DNA from: CAZMGB01 sp964565775
GTDB lineage: Bacteria > Chloroflexota > Dehalococcoidia > DSTF01 > JALHUB01
NCBI GenBank assembly: GCA_964565775.1
Contig: CAZMGB010000001.1
Span: 62,001-126,000, forward strand
Length of the DNA: 64,000 bases
Reading direction: 5' to 3'
Position numbers and translations under genes: made by a program. The notes below the pieces were generated by a model that was not told where the DNA came from, did not search any database, and saw only the letters and a program-made list of their open reading frames with translations. Of the stretch, positions 9,233-17,753 are shown piece after piece. The stretch's first letter is position 1, and the number at the start of each line of letters is the position of its first letter.

Positions 9233-10352
9233 GGCCGAGTACCATGAGCATCGAGACGAGATCCTAGGGGCGATAGCATCCGTGCTGGAGGAGATGCGAC
9301 TCTACCGGGGGCCCAACGTCCACGCCCTTGAGGAGGAGTTCGCGGCCTACTGCGGCACCCGCCATGCTGTGGGCGTCGGCTCAGGCACCGAGGCGTTGCT
9401 GCTGGCCTACATGGCGGCGGGCATCGGCCCCGGCCACGAGGTCATCGTGCCGTCACACACCTTCATCGCCACCGTCGCCCCTGTTGCCTTCCTGGGTGCC
9501 AGGCCCGTCTTCGTCGATATCGATCCTGTCACCTATGCTCTGGATGCCGCCGAGGTAGAGGCGGCAGTGACCGCTCGCACCAGGGCAGTCGTGCCCGTGC
9601 ACCTCTACGGACATCCGGCCCACATGGAACCGCTGCGGGCCGTGGCGCGCAGACACGGCCTCCTCCTCATCGAGGACGCCTGCCAGGCGGTGGGAGCCGA
9701 ATATGACGGGCAACGCGCCGGCTCGCTGGGCGATATCGGATGCTTCAGCTTCGTCTTCACCAAGAACCTGAAGGCCTACGGCGATGCCGGCATGATCACC
9801 AGCGATGACGACGAGTTGGCACGAAAGGCGCGGCTGCTGCGTGACCACGGCCGTATCGATAAGCACCAGCATCAGGTGCTGGGCCTGAACTGTCGCCTCG
9901 ACGAGATTCAGGCGGCCGTCGTCCGCGTCCAACTGCGCTATCAGGAAGAGCGCACCGAGGGCCGCCGCCGCATCGCCCGCCGCTACACGGAGGCCCTGGC
10001 TGGCTCCAGCCTGGCAACGCCCGTCGAGAGGCCACGCGCCAGGCACGTCTACCACCAGTACGTGCTCAGAACGCCGCACCGGGCGGCGCTCGCCCACTGG
10101 CTGGAGCAGCGAGGCGTCAGCACGGGCATTCACTACCCGCTGCCCTGCCACCTCCAGCCCGCCTGTGCGCGCTTCGGCTTCGCAGAGGGCAGTCTGCCCA
10201 TCACCGAGCGGGTCGTCAGAGAGATCATCTCCATTCCCGTCTACCCGGAGCTGGAAGAGGAGCAGATCAAGCGGATCATCGATGCCCTCACTGAATTCGA
10301 TAGCACCTGGGGAAGGGCTGAGCTAGAAAGGAACAGCGCATGCGTGCCTTAG
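9186..10352 (+). CDS. DegT/DnrJ/EryC1/StrS PLP-dependent sugar aminotransferase
   Basis: A 388-residue (or one shorter) aminotransferase that converts a ketosugar to an aminosugar. Motifs: GVGSGTEALLLAYMAAGI for PLP phosphate binding, LLIEDACQAVGAEY with the cofactor Asp, and SFVFTKNLKAYGDAGM with the Schiff-base lysine (Lys in FTKNLK). The start is TTG 9186 or the adjacent GTG 9189, both about 8-11 nt after AAGGAGG inside the previous gene. Together with the upstream dehydrogenase it forms an oxidise-then-aminate pair. No N-acyltransferase to finish such a sugar is seen in the window. Confidence 0.9.
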   Translation: MVSATRSANIPLLDLRAEYHEHRDEILGAIASVLEEMRLYRGPNVHALEEEFAAYCGTRHAVGVGSGTEALLLAYMAAGIGPGHEVIVPSHTFIATVAPVAFLGARPVFVDIDPVTYALDAAEVEAAVTARTRAVVPVHLYGHPAHMEPLRAVARRHGLLLIEDACQAVGAEYDGQRAGSLGDIGCFSFVFTKNLKAYGDAGMITSDDDELARKARLLRDHGRIDKHQHQVLGLNCRLDEIQAAVVRVQLRYQEERTEGRRRIARRYTEALAGSSLATPVERPRARHVYHQYVLRTPHRAALAHWLEQRGVSTGIHYPLPCHLQPACARFGFAEGSLPITERVVREIISIPVYPELEEEQIKRIIDALTEFDSTWGRAELERNSACVP

Positions 10353-11476
10353 TGACCGGGGGCGCCGGGCTCATCGGCTCCCACATCGTCGACCGACTGC
10401 TGGAGCGGGGCTTCGAGGTGCGTATCGTCGACAGCCTCGAGAAGCCCTGCCACCTGCCGGGCCGCCCGGCCTGGATCCCTCCCGAATCCGAGTTCATCGA
10501 GGGTGACGTGCGGGACAGGGAGCTGATGACGCGGGCGCTACAGGGCGTCGACGTGGTCTTCCACGAGGCCGCTCACCAGGGCCTGATGCCCGACTTCAGC
10601 CGCTTCTTTCACGTCAACGCCGCCGGTACGGCCCTCCTCTATGAACTGATCGTCGAGCAGGGTCTGCCAGTGGGGAAGATAGTGATCGCCTCCTCTCAGG
10701 CGGTCTACAACGAGGGCCGCTATTCCTGTCCCCGTCACGGCGAGCTCTTCCCGGAGTCGCGGTCGCTGGAGCAGCTCGAGCGGGGCCGGTGGGAGCTGGA
10801 CTGCCCCCACTGCGGCGAACAGCTCTCCCCCCTGGACACGGACGAGGAGTACGTTGCGCCGAAGAACATCTACGGCCAGTCGAAGTACGCCCAGGAGACG
10901 ATAGGCCTCCACCTCGGGCGTCTGTACCAGATACCGACTGTCGCTCTCCGCTATGCCATAACCCAGGGGCCACGCCAGTCGCCCTACAACGCCTACTCGG
11001 GCATCTGCTCAACCTTCGCCAACCGCATCGCCAACGGCCTGCCGCCTATCGTCTACGAGGACGGGCTCCAGACGCGCGACTACGTCTACGTGGGCGACGT
11101 AGCCGAGGCAAACCTGTTCGTCATGGACTGTCCCGCCGCCGACTATGGGGTCTTCAACGTCGGCACCGGACAGAGCACAACGGTGTTCGCCTTCCTCGAG
11201 GCGCTGTCACGCGCCTTCGGCCGCACGGTCGAGCCTCTGATTGCCGGTGCCTTCCGCCTGGGCGACGTACGTCACTTCCGGCCCAACGTCGAAAGGCTCC
11301 GCAGCCTGGGCTGGCAGGCGACGACGCCCCTCGATGAGACACTGCGCAGCTACGTCGAGTGGCTCGACGCTCAGGGCAGCATCAAGGACTACTTCGCGGA
11401 AGCGGAAGAGACCATGCGCAGACTCGGCATCGTGCGGGCGCTGAAGCACCCGGCCCGCGAGGGGATTCTGGCGTGA
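10340..11476 (+). CDS. Extended SDR nucleotide-sugar epimerase/dehydratase with a Cys/His metal-site insertion
   Basis: A 378-residue extended short-chain dehydrogenase. It has an NAD-binding TGGAGLIGSH, an SSQAVYNEGRY active-site strand and YGQSKYAQE supplying the catalytic Tyr and Lys. Between the serine strand and the YxxxK is an insertion holding CPRHGE and CPHCGE (about residues 129-160), a probable zinc-binding knuckle. I recall a similar Cys-containing insertion in dTDP-L-rhamnose 4-epimerases, so that activity is a reasonable but unproven guess. ATG 10340 overlaps the aminotransferase gene by 13 nt. Confidence 0.8.
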   Translation: MRALVTGGAGLIGSHIVDRLLERGFEVRIVDSLEKPCHLPGRPAWIPPESEFIEGDVRDRELMTRALQGVDVVFHEAAHQGLMPDFSRFFHVNAAGTALLYELIVEQGLPVGKIVIASSQAVYNEGRYSCPRHGELFPESRSLEQLERGRWELDCPHCGEQLSPLDTDEEYVAPKNIYGQSKYAQETIGLHLGRLYQIPTVALRYAITQGPRQSPYNAYSGICSTFANRIANGLPPIVYEDGLQTRDYVYVGDVAEANLFVMDCPAADYGVFNVGTGQSTTVFAFLEALSRAFGRTVEPLIAGAFRLGDVRHFRPNVERLRSLGWQATTPLDETLRSYVEWLDAQGSIKDYFAEAEETMRRLGIVRALKHPAREGILA

Positions 11477-11591
11477 GCACCGGACGCCAACGAACCATCC
11501 CACCAATTGCGACTCTTCGCCGGTCGGTGCACTCGCACCGAAGCCGCCATATGCTACCGCCACCGGCCTCGCGGGGCTCCCCGTGAGAGTC

Positions 11592-11639
11592 ATGCGCGTC
11601 CTTATCACGGGTTGGGAGGGCCAGGTCACTCTACCGTAG
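11592..11639 (+). pseudogene. Sixteen-codon remnant of a second epimerase gene (5' end only)
   Basis: ATG 11592 opens a frame reading MRVLITG, the canonical N-terminus of nucleotide-sugar SDRs. It then leaves the family consensus (WEGQVTLP instead of a GAGFVG-like glycine motif) and stops at TAG 11637-11639. It lies between the intact epimerase and a membrane protein of different base composition. Read as the scar of a deletion or module swap in the glycan cluster. The alternative is a chance match of seven residues. Confidence 0.4.
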
Positions 11640-11653
11640 CACGGAGCTGCGAA

Positions 11654-13126
11654 ATGGGGATTGAAAGCTCGCGTCGACTCTACACTACTACGATGACCAT
11701 GGGGCCAATTCTGTTAGGGTTCTTCACCATCTGCCTTCTGGTGATTTTCTTCGGGGCCGTGAATGGCGATGAGGGCTGGTACTTGTATGCTGGCCGGTCT
11801 GTATACGAGGGACACCGGCTATATACGGACTTCGCCTTCTCGCAGATGCCTCTAGCGGCGTACGTGTACGGGATAGGTCAGGTGCTCGAGCCAGGCCTCA
11901 TCACGGGAAGGGTCACGAGCTTTGCGCTGGTGGCGTTGGCCGCAGTGGCCACCATTCTAGTCGCGCGGCGGTTGGGCCTCCAGCGAGAGCGTCTGATGAT
12001 CGTCAGCGCTCTCGTACTCCTAAACAGCTCTGCGCTCTACTACCTTCTCATCACCAAGACGTACGCCCTGTCCTGGCTGCTTCTGGCCAGCGCGTTGCTG
12101 TGCTGGACCTACGTGCGAGAGAAGCCGCTTGTTGGTCTTCCAGCTACTGCGCTCTTCCTCGCACTTCTCACGCTGACGCGGCTCTCGTTCCTTCCCGTCG
12201 TTCTGGTACTGCTCTGGTTTGCATATCAGGAGGAGCAGACCAAGTGGAGCGTGGTAGTTCCTGCCGCGCTGTTTGCGGCTACCCTTGGTGCCGGTCTACT
12301 CCTCCTAGGTAGCATGGACAACCTGATCTTCAACGTATCGTCCAGTCACTGGGATTTACGTTACAACGGCGACGCGCTCCCAAACATAGCGTTTGGGTTC
12401 ATGAAGGCCAGGATCCTGGCCCTCACGGAAGTGGTCAGAATGTGGTGGCCGGTGTTCGTCTTCAGCGCACTCGCCGCCCTGGGCCGGCCAAAGCTCGAAC
12501 GCATCGACGTGGCTCTGGTGCTGGTCATAACCGCCGCGGTGCTTCCCTTGCTCGCCGCGCCGGCGATGTACGCTGAATACTTCACCCCGCTGATGCCGTT
12601 CGTTGCGGTGCTGGCAGTACGAGCCTGGCAGCCACGGGGCGTGAAGTGGGCCCTGTCCGCAGGCGTATTTCTGGCCCTGGCATCGGCCCTGACGCTGGAC
12701 GCCAGCCTCCTCCTGACCCGTTCTGCCTGGCCCAATGCCCTCGAAGCGCCCGCTGCAGCCATCAGCGCGCAGCGTCCCGATGCCTTGGTCACGTTCGAAG
12801 CCGACCTCGCTGTAGAGTCAGGGGTAGCGCTGAGAAAGGGGTTCGAAATGGGCTCCTTCAGCCTCTTCGCCGGAAAGCCGACAAACGAGGCGCTTAGGCA
12901 GCATGTTCTCAACGAGGAGCTCGTTCTTGAAGCGCTCCGGCAGCCCGGTACGCTCGGCGCTCTTACGACCAGCGAACTGGAGGAGTTGGGCCTGCTTGAG
13001 TGTCTCCGTGGCGAGAGTTGCCGCCGGTTTCGCTTCGACCTCGTCGATACATTCCGTGCGGTCGGTGATGGTCGCGAAAAGCTGTACGTGTTTCGGGTGG
13101 GCGCGCCTTCGTCGACCGCCAAGTGA
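11654..13126 (+). CDS. GT39-like polytopic membrane glycosyltransferase
   Basis: A 490-residue membrane protein with about eight to ten hydrophobic helices followed by a soluble C-terminal part of about 130 residues. NGDEGWYLYAGRSVYEGHR with a following YTDFAFSQMP matches the first periplasmic loop of dolichyl-phosphate-mannose/ArnT-type enzymes (GT39), where the acidic residue is catalytic. Such proteins transfer sugar from a polyprenyl-phosphate sugar outside the membrane. ATG 11654, preceded by GGAGCTGCGAA, is preferred over an upstream frame extension into the intergenic region. Codon use is less GC-rich than in the neighbours, suggesting separate acquisition. Confidence 0.7.
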   Translation: MGIESSRRLYTTTMTMGPILLGFFTICLLVIFFGAVNGDEGWYLYAGRSVYEGHRLYTDFAFSQMPLAAYVYGIGQVLEPGLITGRVTSFALVALAAVATILVARRLGLQRERLMIVSALVLLNSSALYYLLITKTYALSWLLLASALLCWTYVREKPLVGLPATALFLALLTLTRLSFLPVVLVLLWFAYQEEQTKWSVVVPAALFAATLGAGLLLLGSMDNLIFNVSSSHWDLRYNGDALPNIAFGFMKARILALTEVVRMWWPVFVFSALAALGRPKLERIDVALVLVITAAVLPLLAAPAMYAEYFTPLMPFVAVLAVRAWQPRGVKWALSAGVFLALASALTLDASLLLTRSAWPNALEAPAAAISAQRPDALVTFEADLAVESGVALRKGFEMGSFSLFAGKPTNEALRQHVLNEELVLEALRQPGTLGALTTSELEELGLLECLRGESCRRFRFDLVDTFRAVGDGREKLYVFRVGAPSSTAK

Positions 13127-13189
13127 CCTCCGGATGGTCCTGTCTCTGCGCCGGCGGATGTACGCCCACGTTGCGAAGCACTACACGCG

Positions 13190-13218
13190 TTGCTGCTCAG
13201 GGAGTGGCGCTCTATAAT
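13190..13218 (+). promoter_or_regulatory. Sigma-70-type promoter for the small gene at 13262
   Basis: TTGCTG (13190-13195), a 17-bp spacer, then a perfect TATAAT (13213-13218). This places a transcription start near 13225, about 37 nt before the GTG start. Confidence 0.55.
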
Positions 13219-13261
13219 GGCGACGGTGTGTCCCCGCTATCCTTCGCCAGGACGATGAACT

Positions 13262-13549
13262 GTGCCCAAGAAACCGGCTCCTAAAGGACAGACGCGACGC
13301 AAGCGGGCGCGTCGGCGCTACGTGGTCCCGGCGGCACCTACCGGCCCGACCGCCCCGGCCCAGCCTGGCTCCAGCGCGCCGAGCGTAGTCCCGTTCCCGG
13401 CTCGTCCGCGGACCGCCGAGGATGCCGCCTCGATGCGCTTGCGGCTTGCGGGGCGTGAGCACCTCTATGTCAACAGGGAGTTGACCCGCATCGCGGTCAT
13501 CGCCGTCGCGATCTTCATTCTCCTGCTGGTCCTCACCTTCGTTCTCTGA
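13262..13549 (+). CDS. Small basic single-pass membrane protein, unknown function
   Basis: 95 residues with a GTG start. The first 25 residues are Lys/Arg-rich (KKPAPKGQTRRKRARRR), followed by a Pro/Ala-rich linker. A single C-terminal membrane helix (about residues 78-94, AVIAVAIFILLLVLTFVL) has almost nothing after it. The shape suggests a tail-anchored protein with a cytosolic basic domain that could contact nucleic acid or acidic lipids. It has its own promoter at 13190-13218 and is not part of the upstream cluster. I do not recognise a family. Confidence 0.6.
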   Translation: MPKKPAPKGQTRRKRARRRYVVPAAPTGPTAPAQPGSSAPSVVPFPARPRTAEDAASMRLRLAGREHLYVNRELTRIAVIAVAIFILLLVLTFVL

Positions 13550-13615
13550 TGCCAAGCCCTGGCATCGCTCCCAGGCTCTCCTGCGGAGCGCGCGCTTCCC
13601 GCCTCGGCACCCGGC

Positions 13616-14095
13616 TCAGCGCAGGCGGCCGATGGCGACCATGATGGCGATCGCCGCGACGACGTAGCCAAAGACGTCGTTCGAGGGGATGAGGACGCCG
13701 AAGAGCGCGTTTCGGACCAGATAGGATACGACGACGCCCGCGGCGGCGACCCCCTGGAGGACAGGCCCCCGCTTGCGATTGGCCGCCAGGCTCACGGACT
13801 CACCGATCGCGTATCCCAACCCCAGGGCGACGAAGAACCCGAAGAAGATGCTGAGGCTGAAAGGAAGGAGCAGGCGCCACGCCGCGCCGAGCGCCACTCC
13901 TGAGACCGCAGCCGCGGCGATCGCTCGCGCGAGAAACGGGAGCGCCACGTCATAGGTGGGGACGCGTCGGACCCTGGCGCAATCCCGGCAGCGCGCTCCT
14001 ACCGGTGTTTGCACCAGGCAGCGAGGGCAGATGGGGGTGCCGCAACGACCGCAAGTCAGCTCTGTCTCGACCGAGGGGTGTGTAGCACACTGCAT
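13616..14095 (-). CDS. B-box zinc-finger membrane protein
   Basis: 159 residues. The first 42 form a B-box-type zinc finger, with Cys/His pairs MQCATHP, LTCGRCGTPICPRCL and ARCRDCARVRR. Four hydrophobic helices follow (roughly residues 55-75, 80-100, 113-130 and 140-156). A zinc knuckle fused to a short membrane domain is a recurrent bacterial architecture of unknown function. The ATG at 14095 has no clear ribosome-binding site. Convergent with the small gene at 13262 and codirectional with the PHP gene behind it, 167 nt away. Confidence 0.7.
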   Translation of the reverse strand: MQCATHPSVETELTCGRCGTPICPRCLVQTPVGARCRDCARVRRVPTYDVALPFLARAIAAAAVSGVALGAAWRLLLPFSLSIFFGFFVALGLGYAIGESVSLAANRKRGPVLQGVAAAGVVVSYLVRNALFGVLIPSNDVFGYVVAAIAIMVAIGRLR

Positions 14096-14262
14096 GGGTA
14101 CCTAGGGGCGTCGGCCTGGACATTCGCCTGTTGAGGCGTCAGCGACACCCATCTCTTCTTAAGCGTACCACACATCGCCGGCCTTCCGTGCTCAAGCCGA
14201 CGGCGGCCGTCCGACAACAAGTGCTCTACGCCGGCAGCGCATGGGGGCGGGGCGGGACGACG

Positions 14263-15114
14263 CTAGCGAGTCTTCCTTGCCTGAAAGGTCTTGGGTGCCA
14301 GGGCCAGGAAGGCGTCGATGGCCTCGTCGGGCAGGGGAATGTCGCCCGGGAGCCGCTCGCGCTCGTCGCCCAGGCCGTGGAAGTCGCTGCCGCCCGTGGC
14401 CAGCAGGGAGTGCTGGCGTGCGGTGGCCACCAGCCGGTCGATGGTTGCCTCGTCGTAGTCCTGGTAGTAGGCCTCCATCCCGACGAGGCCGACGGCCTTG
14501 AGTTCGCGTAGCATCCCGTCCAGGTCTTCCAGGTCGGCCGGGTGGGCCAGGATCGGCATGTAGTTCTTCTTCGCCAGGAACGCCACCACCTCCACCGGCG
14601 TCATCTTCTCCCGCTCCACATAGGCCGGCCCGGTGCGGCCGATGAAACGGTCGAACGCCTCGGCGATGGACGAGATGTGGCCCTTCTCCAGGAGGGCTTG
14701 AGCGACGTGCGGTCGGCCGACGGCTGCGTCCCCGGCAATGGCCTGAACCCGCTCCCACTCGATCTCGATGCCCATCGCCCGGAGCTTGTCGACCATGCGG
14801 CGGCCGCGGCCTACGCGGCCCTCACGCAGGCGAGCCAGAAGCTCTCGCAACTCCGGGTCTTCGGGACTGAGGAAGTAGCCCAGGACGTGCACCTCGGCTC
14901 CGGGGATGTCGGTGCTCATCTCGACGCCGGGGATGAGGGTGAATCCGGGGTGCCTCTCGGCGGCGCGAACGGCCTCCTCCACGCCCTCGACGGAGTCGTG
15001 GTCGGTGAGCGCCAGTATCGTGACGCCTCGCTCAGCCGCCAGCTCCACAAGCTGCGTCGGCGTGAGCCGGCCGTCGGAGCTGGTGCTGTGGCAATGGAGG
15101 TCGGCCCTACTCAT
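14263..15114 (-). CDS. PHP-domain phosphoesterase (RNase AM / YciV-like)
   Basis: A 283-residue PHP-family metal-dependent hydrolase. Motifs are DLHCHSTSSDG at the N-terminus, LTDHDSVEGV, GVEMST with the metal-binding Glu, HVLGYF, LAHPADL and a late GGSDFHG. This order matches the YciV/TrpH group, which includes 3',5'-nucleotide phosphatases and the 5'-to-3' exoribonuclease RNase AM. The ATG at 15114 overlaps the ymdB stop by 8 nt, so it is co-transcribed with ymdB and rny, consistent with a shared nucleic-acid or nucleotide turnover theme. Confidence 0.85.
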   Translation of the reverse strand: MSRADLHCHSTSSDGRLTPTQLVELAAERGVTILALTDHDSVEGVEEAVRAAERHPGFTLIPGVEMSTDIPGAEVHVLGYFLSPEDPELRELLARLREGRVGRGRRMVDKLRAMGIEIEWERVQAIAGDAAVGRPHVAQALLEKGHISSIAEAFDRFIGRTGPAYVEREKMTPVEVVAFLAKKNYMPILAHPADLEDLDGMLRELKAVGLVGMEAYYQDYDEATIDRLVATARQHSLLATGGSDFHGLGDERERLPGDIPLPDEAIDAFLALAPKTFQARKTR

Positions 15115-15904
15115 GCTTCTCGAGCTCCCGGTCTACCCTCGCGATGCGACGGGCGCCGCCGCTCACCTCCTCTATTTCGATCAGCACCGAGTTGAAGATC
15201 ATTCCTGCGCGATCATCGGCGACGGGTAGCCGGGTGGGCAGTTGCGTCAGGAAGCGTGAGACGACGGCTTCGATATCATCGCCGATGACGGAGTCGCGGG
15301 CGCCCACCATGCCTACGTCGCAGACGAAGGCGGTGCCCTTGGGGAGGACGCGGGTGTCGACTGTGCCGACGTGGGTGTGGGTGCCGAGGACGGCGGCGAC
15401 GCGGCCGTCCAGGTACCAGCCCATCGCTACCTTCTCGCTGGTCGCCTCGCCGTGCATGTCGACGACGACGACCGAGCCGGCCTTGACGGAGGAGAGGGCG
15501 GCATCGGCGGCCCGGAAGGGGCAGTCCAGCGAGGGCATGAAGGCGCGGCCCTGGAGATTGAGCACGGTGACGCCGTCCACCTCAATGAGGCCTCTGCCCG
15601 GCGTCCCCGGCGGGTAGTTGTAGGGACGTACTATGGGCGCTTCGCCGTCCAGGAACGGTATGATCTCCTTCTGGTCCCAGATGTGATTGCCGGAGGTTAT
15701 GACGTCGACCCCGGCCTCGAACAACTCGTCGGCCGTCGCAACAGTGAGGCCGCGGCCGGAGGCGGCGTTCTCGCCGTTGGCGATGACCAGATTCACGTCC
15801 AACTGCCGCCGCACCTGGGGGAGAAGGGCGCTAACGGCCCGCCGCCCGGGCTTCCCCATGACGTCGCCGACCATCAGCACCTTCAAAGCAGTCCCTCTGG
15901 GCAC
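15107..15904 (-). CDS. ymdB: YmdB-family metallophosphoesterase (TIGR00282)
   Basis: A 265-residue dinuclear metallophosphoesterase. In Bacillus YmdB hydrolyses 2',3'-cyclic nucleotides and affects biofilm and motility. Motifs: MVGDVMGKPGR with the first metal ligands, VIANGENAASG, TSGNHIWDQKE, VVDMHGEATSEK and LGTHTHVGTVD. The start is GTG 15904; a TTG at 15886 (before KVLMVGD) would fit family length better. The rny-ymdB neighbourhood is also found in Firmicutes, which supports the call. A long inverted repeat separates it from rny. Confidence 0.9.
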   Translation of the reverse strand: MPRGTALKVLMVGDVMGKPGRRAVSALLPQVRRQLDVNLVIANGENAASGRGLTVATADELFEAGVDVITSGNHIWDQKEIIPFLDGEAPIVRPYNYPPGTPGRGLIEVDGVTVLNLQGRAFMPSLDCPFRAADAALSSVKAGSVVVVDMHGEATSEKVAMGWYLDGRVAAVLGTHTHVGTVDTRVLPKGTAFVCDVGMVGARDSVIGDDIEAVVSRFLTQLPTRLPVADDRAGMIFNSVLIEIEEVSGGARRIARVDRELEKHE

Positions 15905-15905
15905 A

Positions 15906-15955
15906 CTATGGGGAACGGTCGCGCAGGAAGCCCGCGTCAGTCCCGTTCCCCATAG
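15906..15955. repeat. 13-bp perfect inverted repeat between rny and ymdB
   Basis: Arms CTATGGGGAACGG (15906-15918) and CCGTTCCCCATAG (15943-15955) flank a 24-nt loop. It begins one base upstream of the ymdB start and would form a hairpin in the bicistronic mRNA. No T-run follows on either strand, so it is not a standard terminator. Confidence 0.7.
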
Positions 15956-15974
15956 CCCTCGGTTCTAGCGTCGT

Positions 15975-17510
15975 CTACTTGGCGTATTCGACGGCCCTGG
16001 TCTCCCGGACGACCGTGACCTTGATCTGGCCGGGGTACTCCAAGCTCTCCTCGATCTTCTGGCTGATGTCTCTCGCCAGACGTGCGGCCGCCAGGTCGTC
16101 GATCTCTTCCGGCTTGACGATGATGCGGACCTCGCGTCCGGCCTGAATAGCGAACGACTTCTCAACGCCGTCGAAGCTGGTGGCGAGGCTCTCCAGCGCC
16201 TCCAGCCTCTTGATGTAGTGCTCCAGGGTCTCCATCCGCGCCCCGGGCCGGCTGCCGCTGATGGCATCGGCGATCTGGACGACGATCGCCTCCACGGTGC
16301 GCGGCTCTTCCTCGTCATGGTGGGCGGCGATGCAGTGGACCACGGCCGGGCTCACCCCGTAGCGACGGGCCAGGTCGGCGCCGATCAGGGCATGAGTGCC
16401 CTCAACCTCGTGGTCGATCGCCTTTCCGAGGTCGTGCAGGAGGGCGCCCCGTCGCGCCACGTTCTCGTCTGCGCCGATCTCCTTGGCGACCATGGCGGCG
16501 ATGTGGGCGCATTCGATGGAGTGCTTGACCTGGTTCTGGCCGTAGCTGGTGCGATACTTGAGACGGCCCAGGTTCTTCAGGATCTCGGGGTGAAGACCGG
16601 GGCAGCCCGCCTCGATGGCGGCCTCCTCGCCGGCGGCCCGGATGCTGACATCGACCTCCTGGCGGGCCTTCTCCACCACCTCCTCGATGCGGGTAGGGTG
16701 GATACGGCCGTCCGTCACAAGCTTGGAGAGGGCCTGGCGGGCCACCTCGCGGCGGACGGGATCGAAGGCCGAGAGGGTGACGGCGTCCGGCGTATCGTCG
16801 ATGATGAGGTCGACGCCGGTGGCGCTTTCCAGGGCGCGGATGTTGCGGCCCTCGCGGCCGATGATGCGCCCTTTCATGTCATCGCTGGGGATGGGAACCA
16901 CCGACACCGTCGTCTCGGAGACGACATCGGTGTTGAGGCGTTGCATGGCTGTCGCCAGGATATCACGGGCGCGCTCGCTGGCCTCCTCCCTCACGGCGGC
17001 CTCCATCTGGCGAACGCGCCGGTTAGCCTCCTCCCGGATCTCGACTTCGGTCTCTGCCAGGAGGATCTCCCGGGCTTCCTGGCTGGTCAGGCCGGATACT
17101 TTCTCGATCTCCTCTATCTGTTTCTTTCGCAGCTCCTCCAGTTCGTTTCTGACATGCTCCAGATTCTGCTCTTTGCTGTCGAGCGACTGCTCTCGGCGCT
17201 CAAAGTTCTCGACTTTGCGATCTAGGTTCTCTTCCCGCTGGGCGAGACGCTCCTCCAAACGAAGCACCTCGCCCCGCCGCTCCTTGAGCTCGGCGTCGGC
17301 CTGAGCTCGGATGCGCAGAGCCTCCTCTTTGGCTTCAAGAAGGGTTTCCTTTTGTCTTGTCTGTGCCTCCGTCAGGATGCGGTTGGCGTCTCTCTCCGCG
17401 GCCTCCAGGCGGCCACGCGTGATCCGACGTCTCAGTGTGTAGCCGAGAAGAGCCCCGATCGCCAGCGCCAGAACGCCGATAACGGCGCTCATGACTATGG
17501 CTACGGGCAT
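15975..17510 (-). CDS. rny: Ribonuclease Y
   Basis: The 511-residue membrane-anchored endoribonuclease that initiates mRNA decay in organisms lacking RNase E. An N-terminal membrane helix (about residues 5-26) is followed by a long charged coiled coil (about 30-195, Glu/Arg-rich). Next come a KH domain with GRIIGREGRNIRALE, and an HD domain with LLHDLGKAIDHE and AAHHDEEEPR. Length and domain order match the family. The ATG at 17510 follows AAAGAGAGGTGCC. It is transcribed from a strong promoter about 90-115 nt upstream, and ymdB and the PHP gene follow in the same direction. Confidence 0.97.
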   Translation of the reverse strand: MPVAIVMSAVIGVLALAIGALLGYTLRRRITRGRLEAAERDANRILTEAQTRQKETLLEAKEEALRIRAQADAELKERRGEVLRLEERLAQREENLDRKVENFERREQSLDSKEQNLEHVRNELEELRKKQIEEIEKVSGLTSQEAREILLAETEVEIREEANRRVRQMEAAVREEASERARDILATAMQRLNTDVVSETTVSVVPIPSDDMKGRIIGREGRNIRALESATGVDLIIDDTPDAVTLSAFDPVRREVARQALSKLVTDGRIHPTRIEEVVEKARQEVDVSIRAAGEEAAIEAGCPGLHPEILKNLGRLKYRTSYGQNQVKHSIECAHIAAMVAKEIGADENVARRGALLHDLGKAIDHEVEGTHALIGADLARRYGVSPAVVHCIAAHHDEEEPRTVEAIVVQIADAISGSRPGARMETLEHYIKRLEALESLATSFDGVEKSFAIQAGREVRIIVKPEEIDDLAAARLARDISQKIEESLEYPGQIKVTVVRETRAVEYAK

Positions 17511-17596
17511 GGCACCTCTCTTTCCCCAATCGTTAAGATTCCTAGGATACTAATCTTCGACCCCGACGTATCGCTATCAGGGCCTCTACTATCGGA

Positions 17597-17626
17597 ATCA
17601 TACGCGCAGGCTGGAGCGGGTGTCAA
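17597..17626 (-). promoter_or_regulatory. Promoter of the rny-ymdB-PHP operon
   Basis: On the minus strand: TTGACA (17626-17621), an 18-bp spacer, then TATGAT (17602-17597). The predicted start is near 17590, leaving an 80-nt leader. The leader contains a small hairpin with AAGATT and AATCTT arms. Confidence 0.65.
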
Positions 17627-17753
17627 GGAATGGCGAGGCCGCTACATAGCAGTAGCCGGGCTGTTCAGCCTTGCCTGACCGGCTTCCGCGGGAGGAGAGC
17701 CCCGCCGGCGGACCCGTGAAAGGGCGACGAATGGCGAGAGGGGCGGGTCAGCC

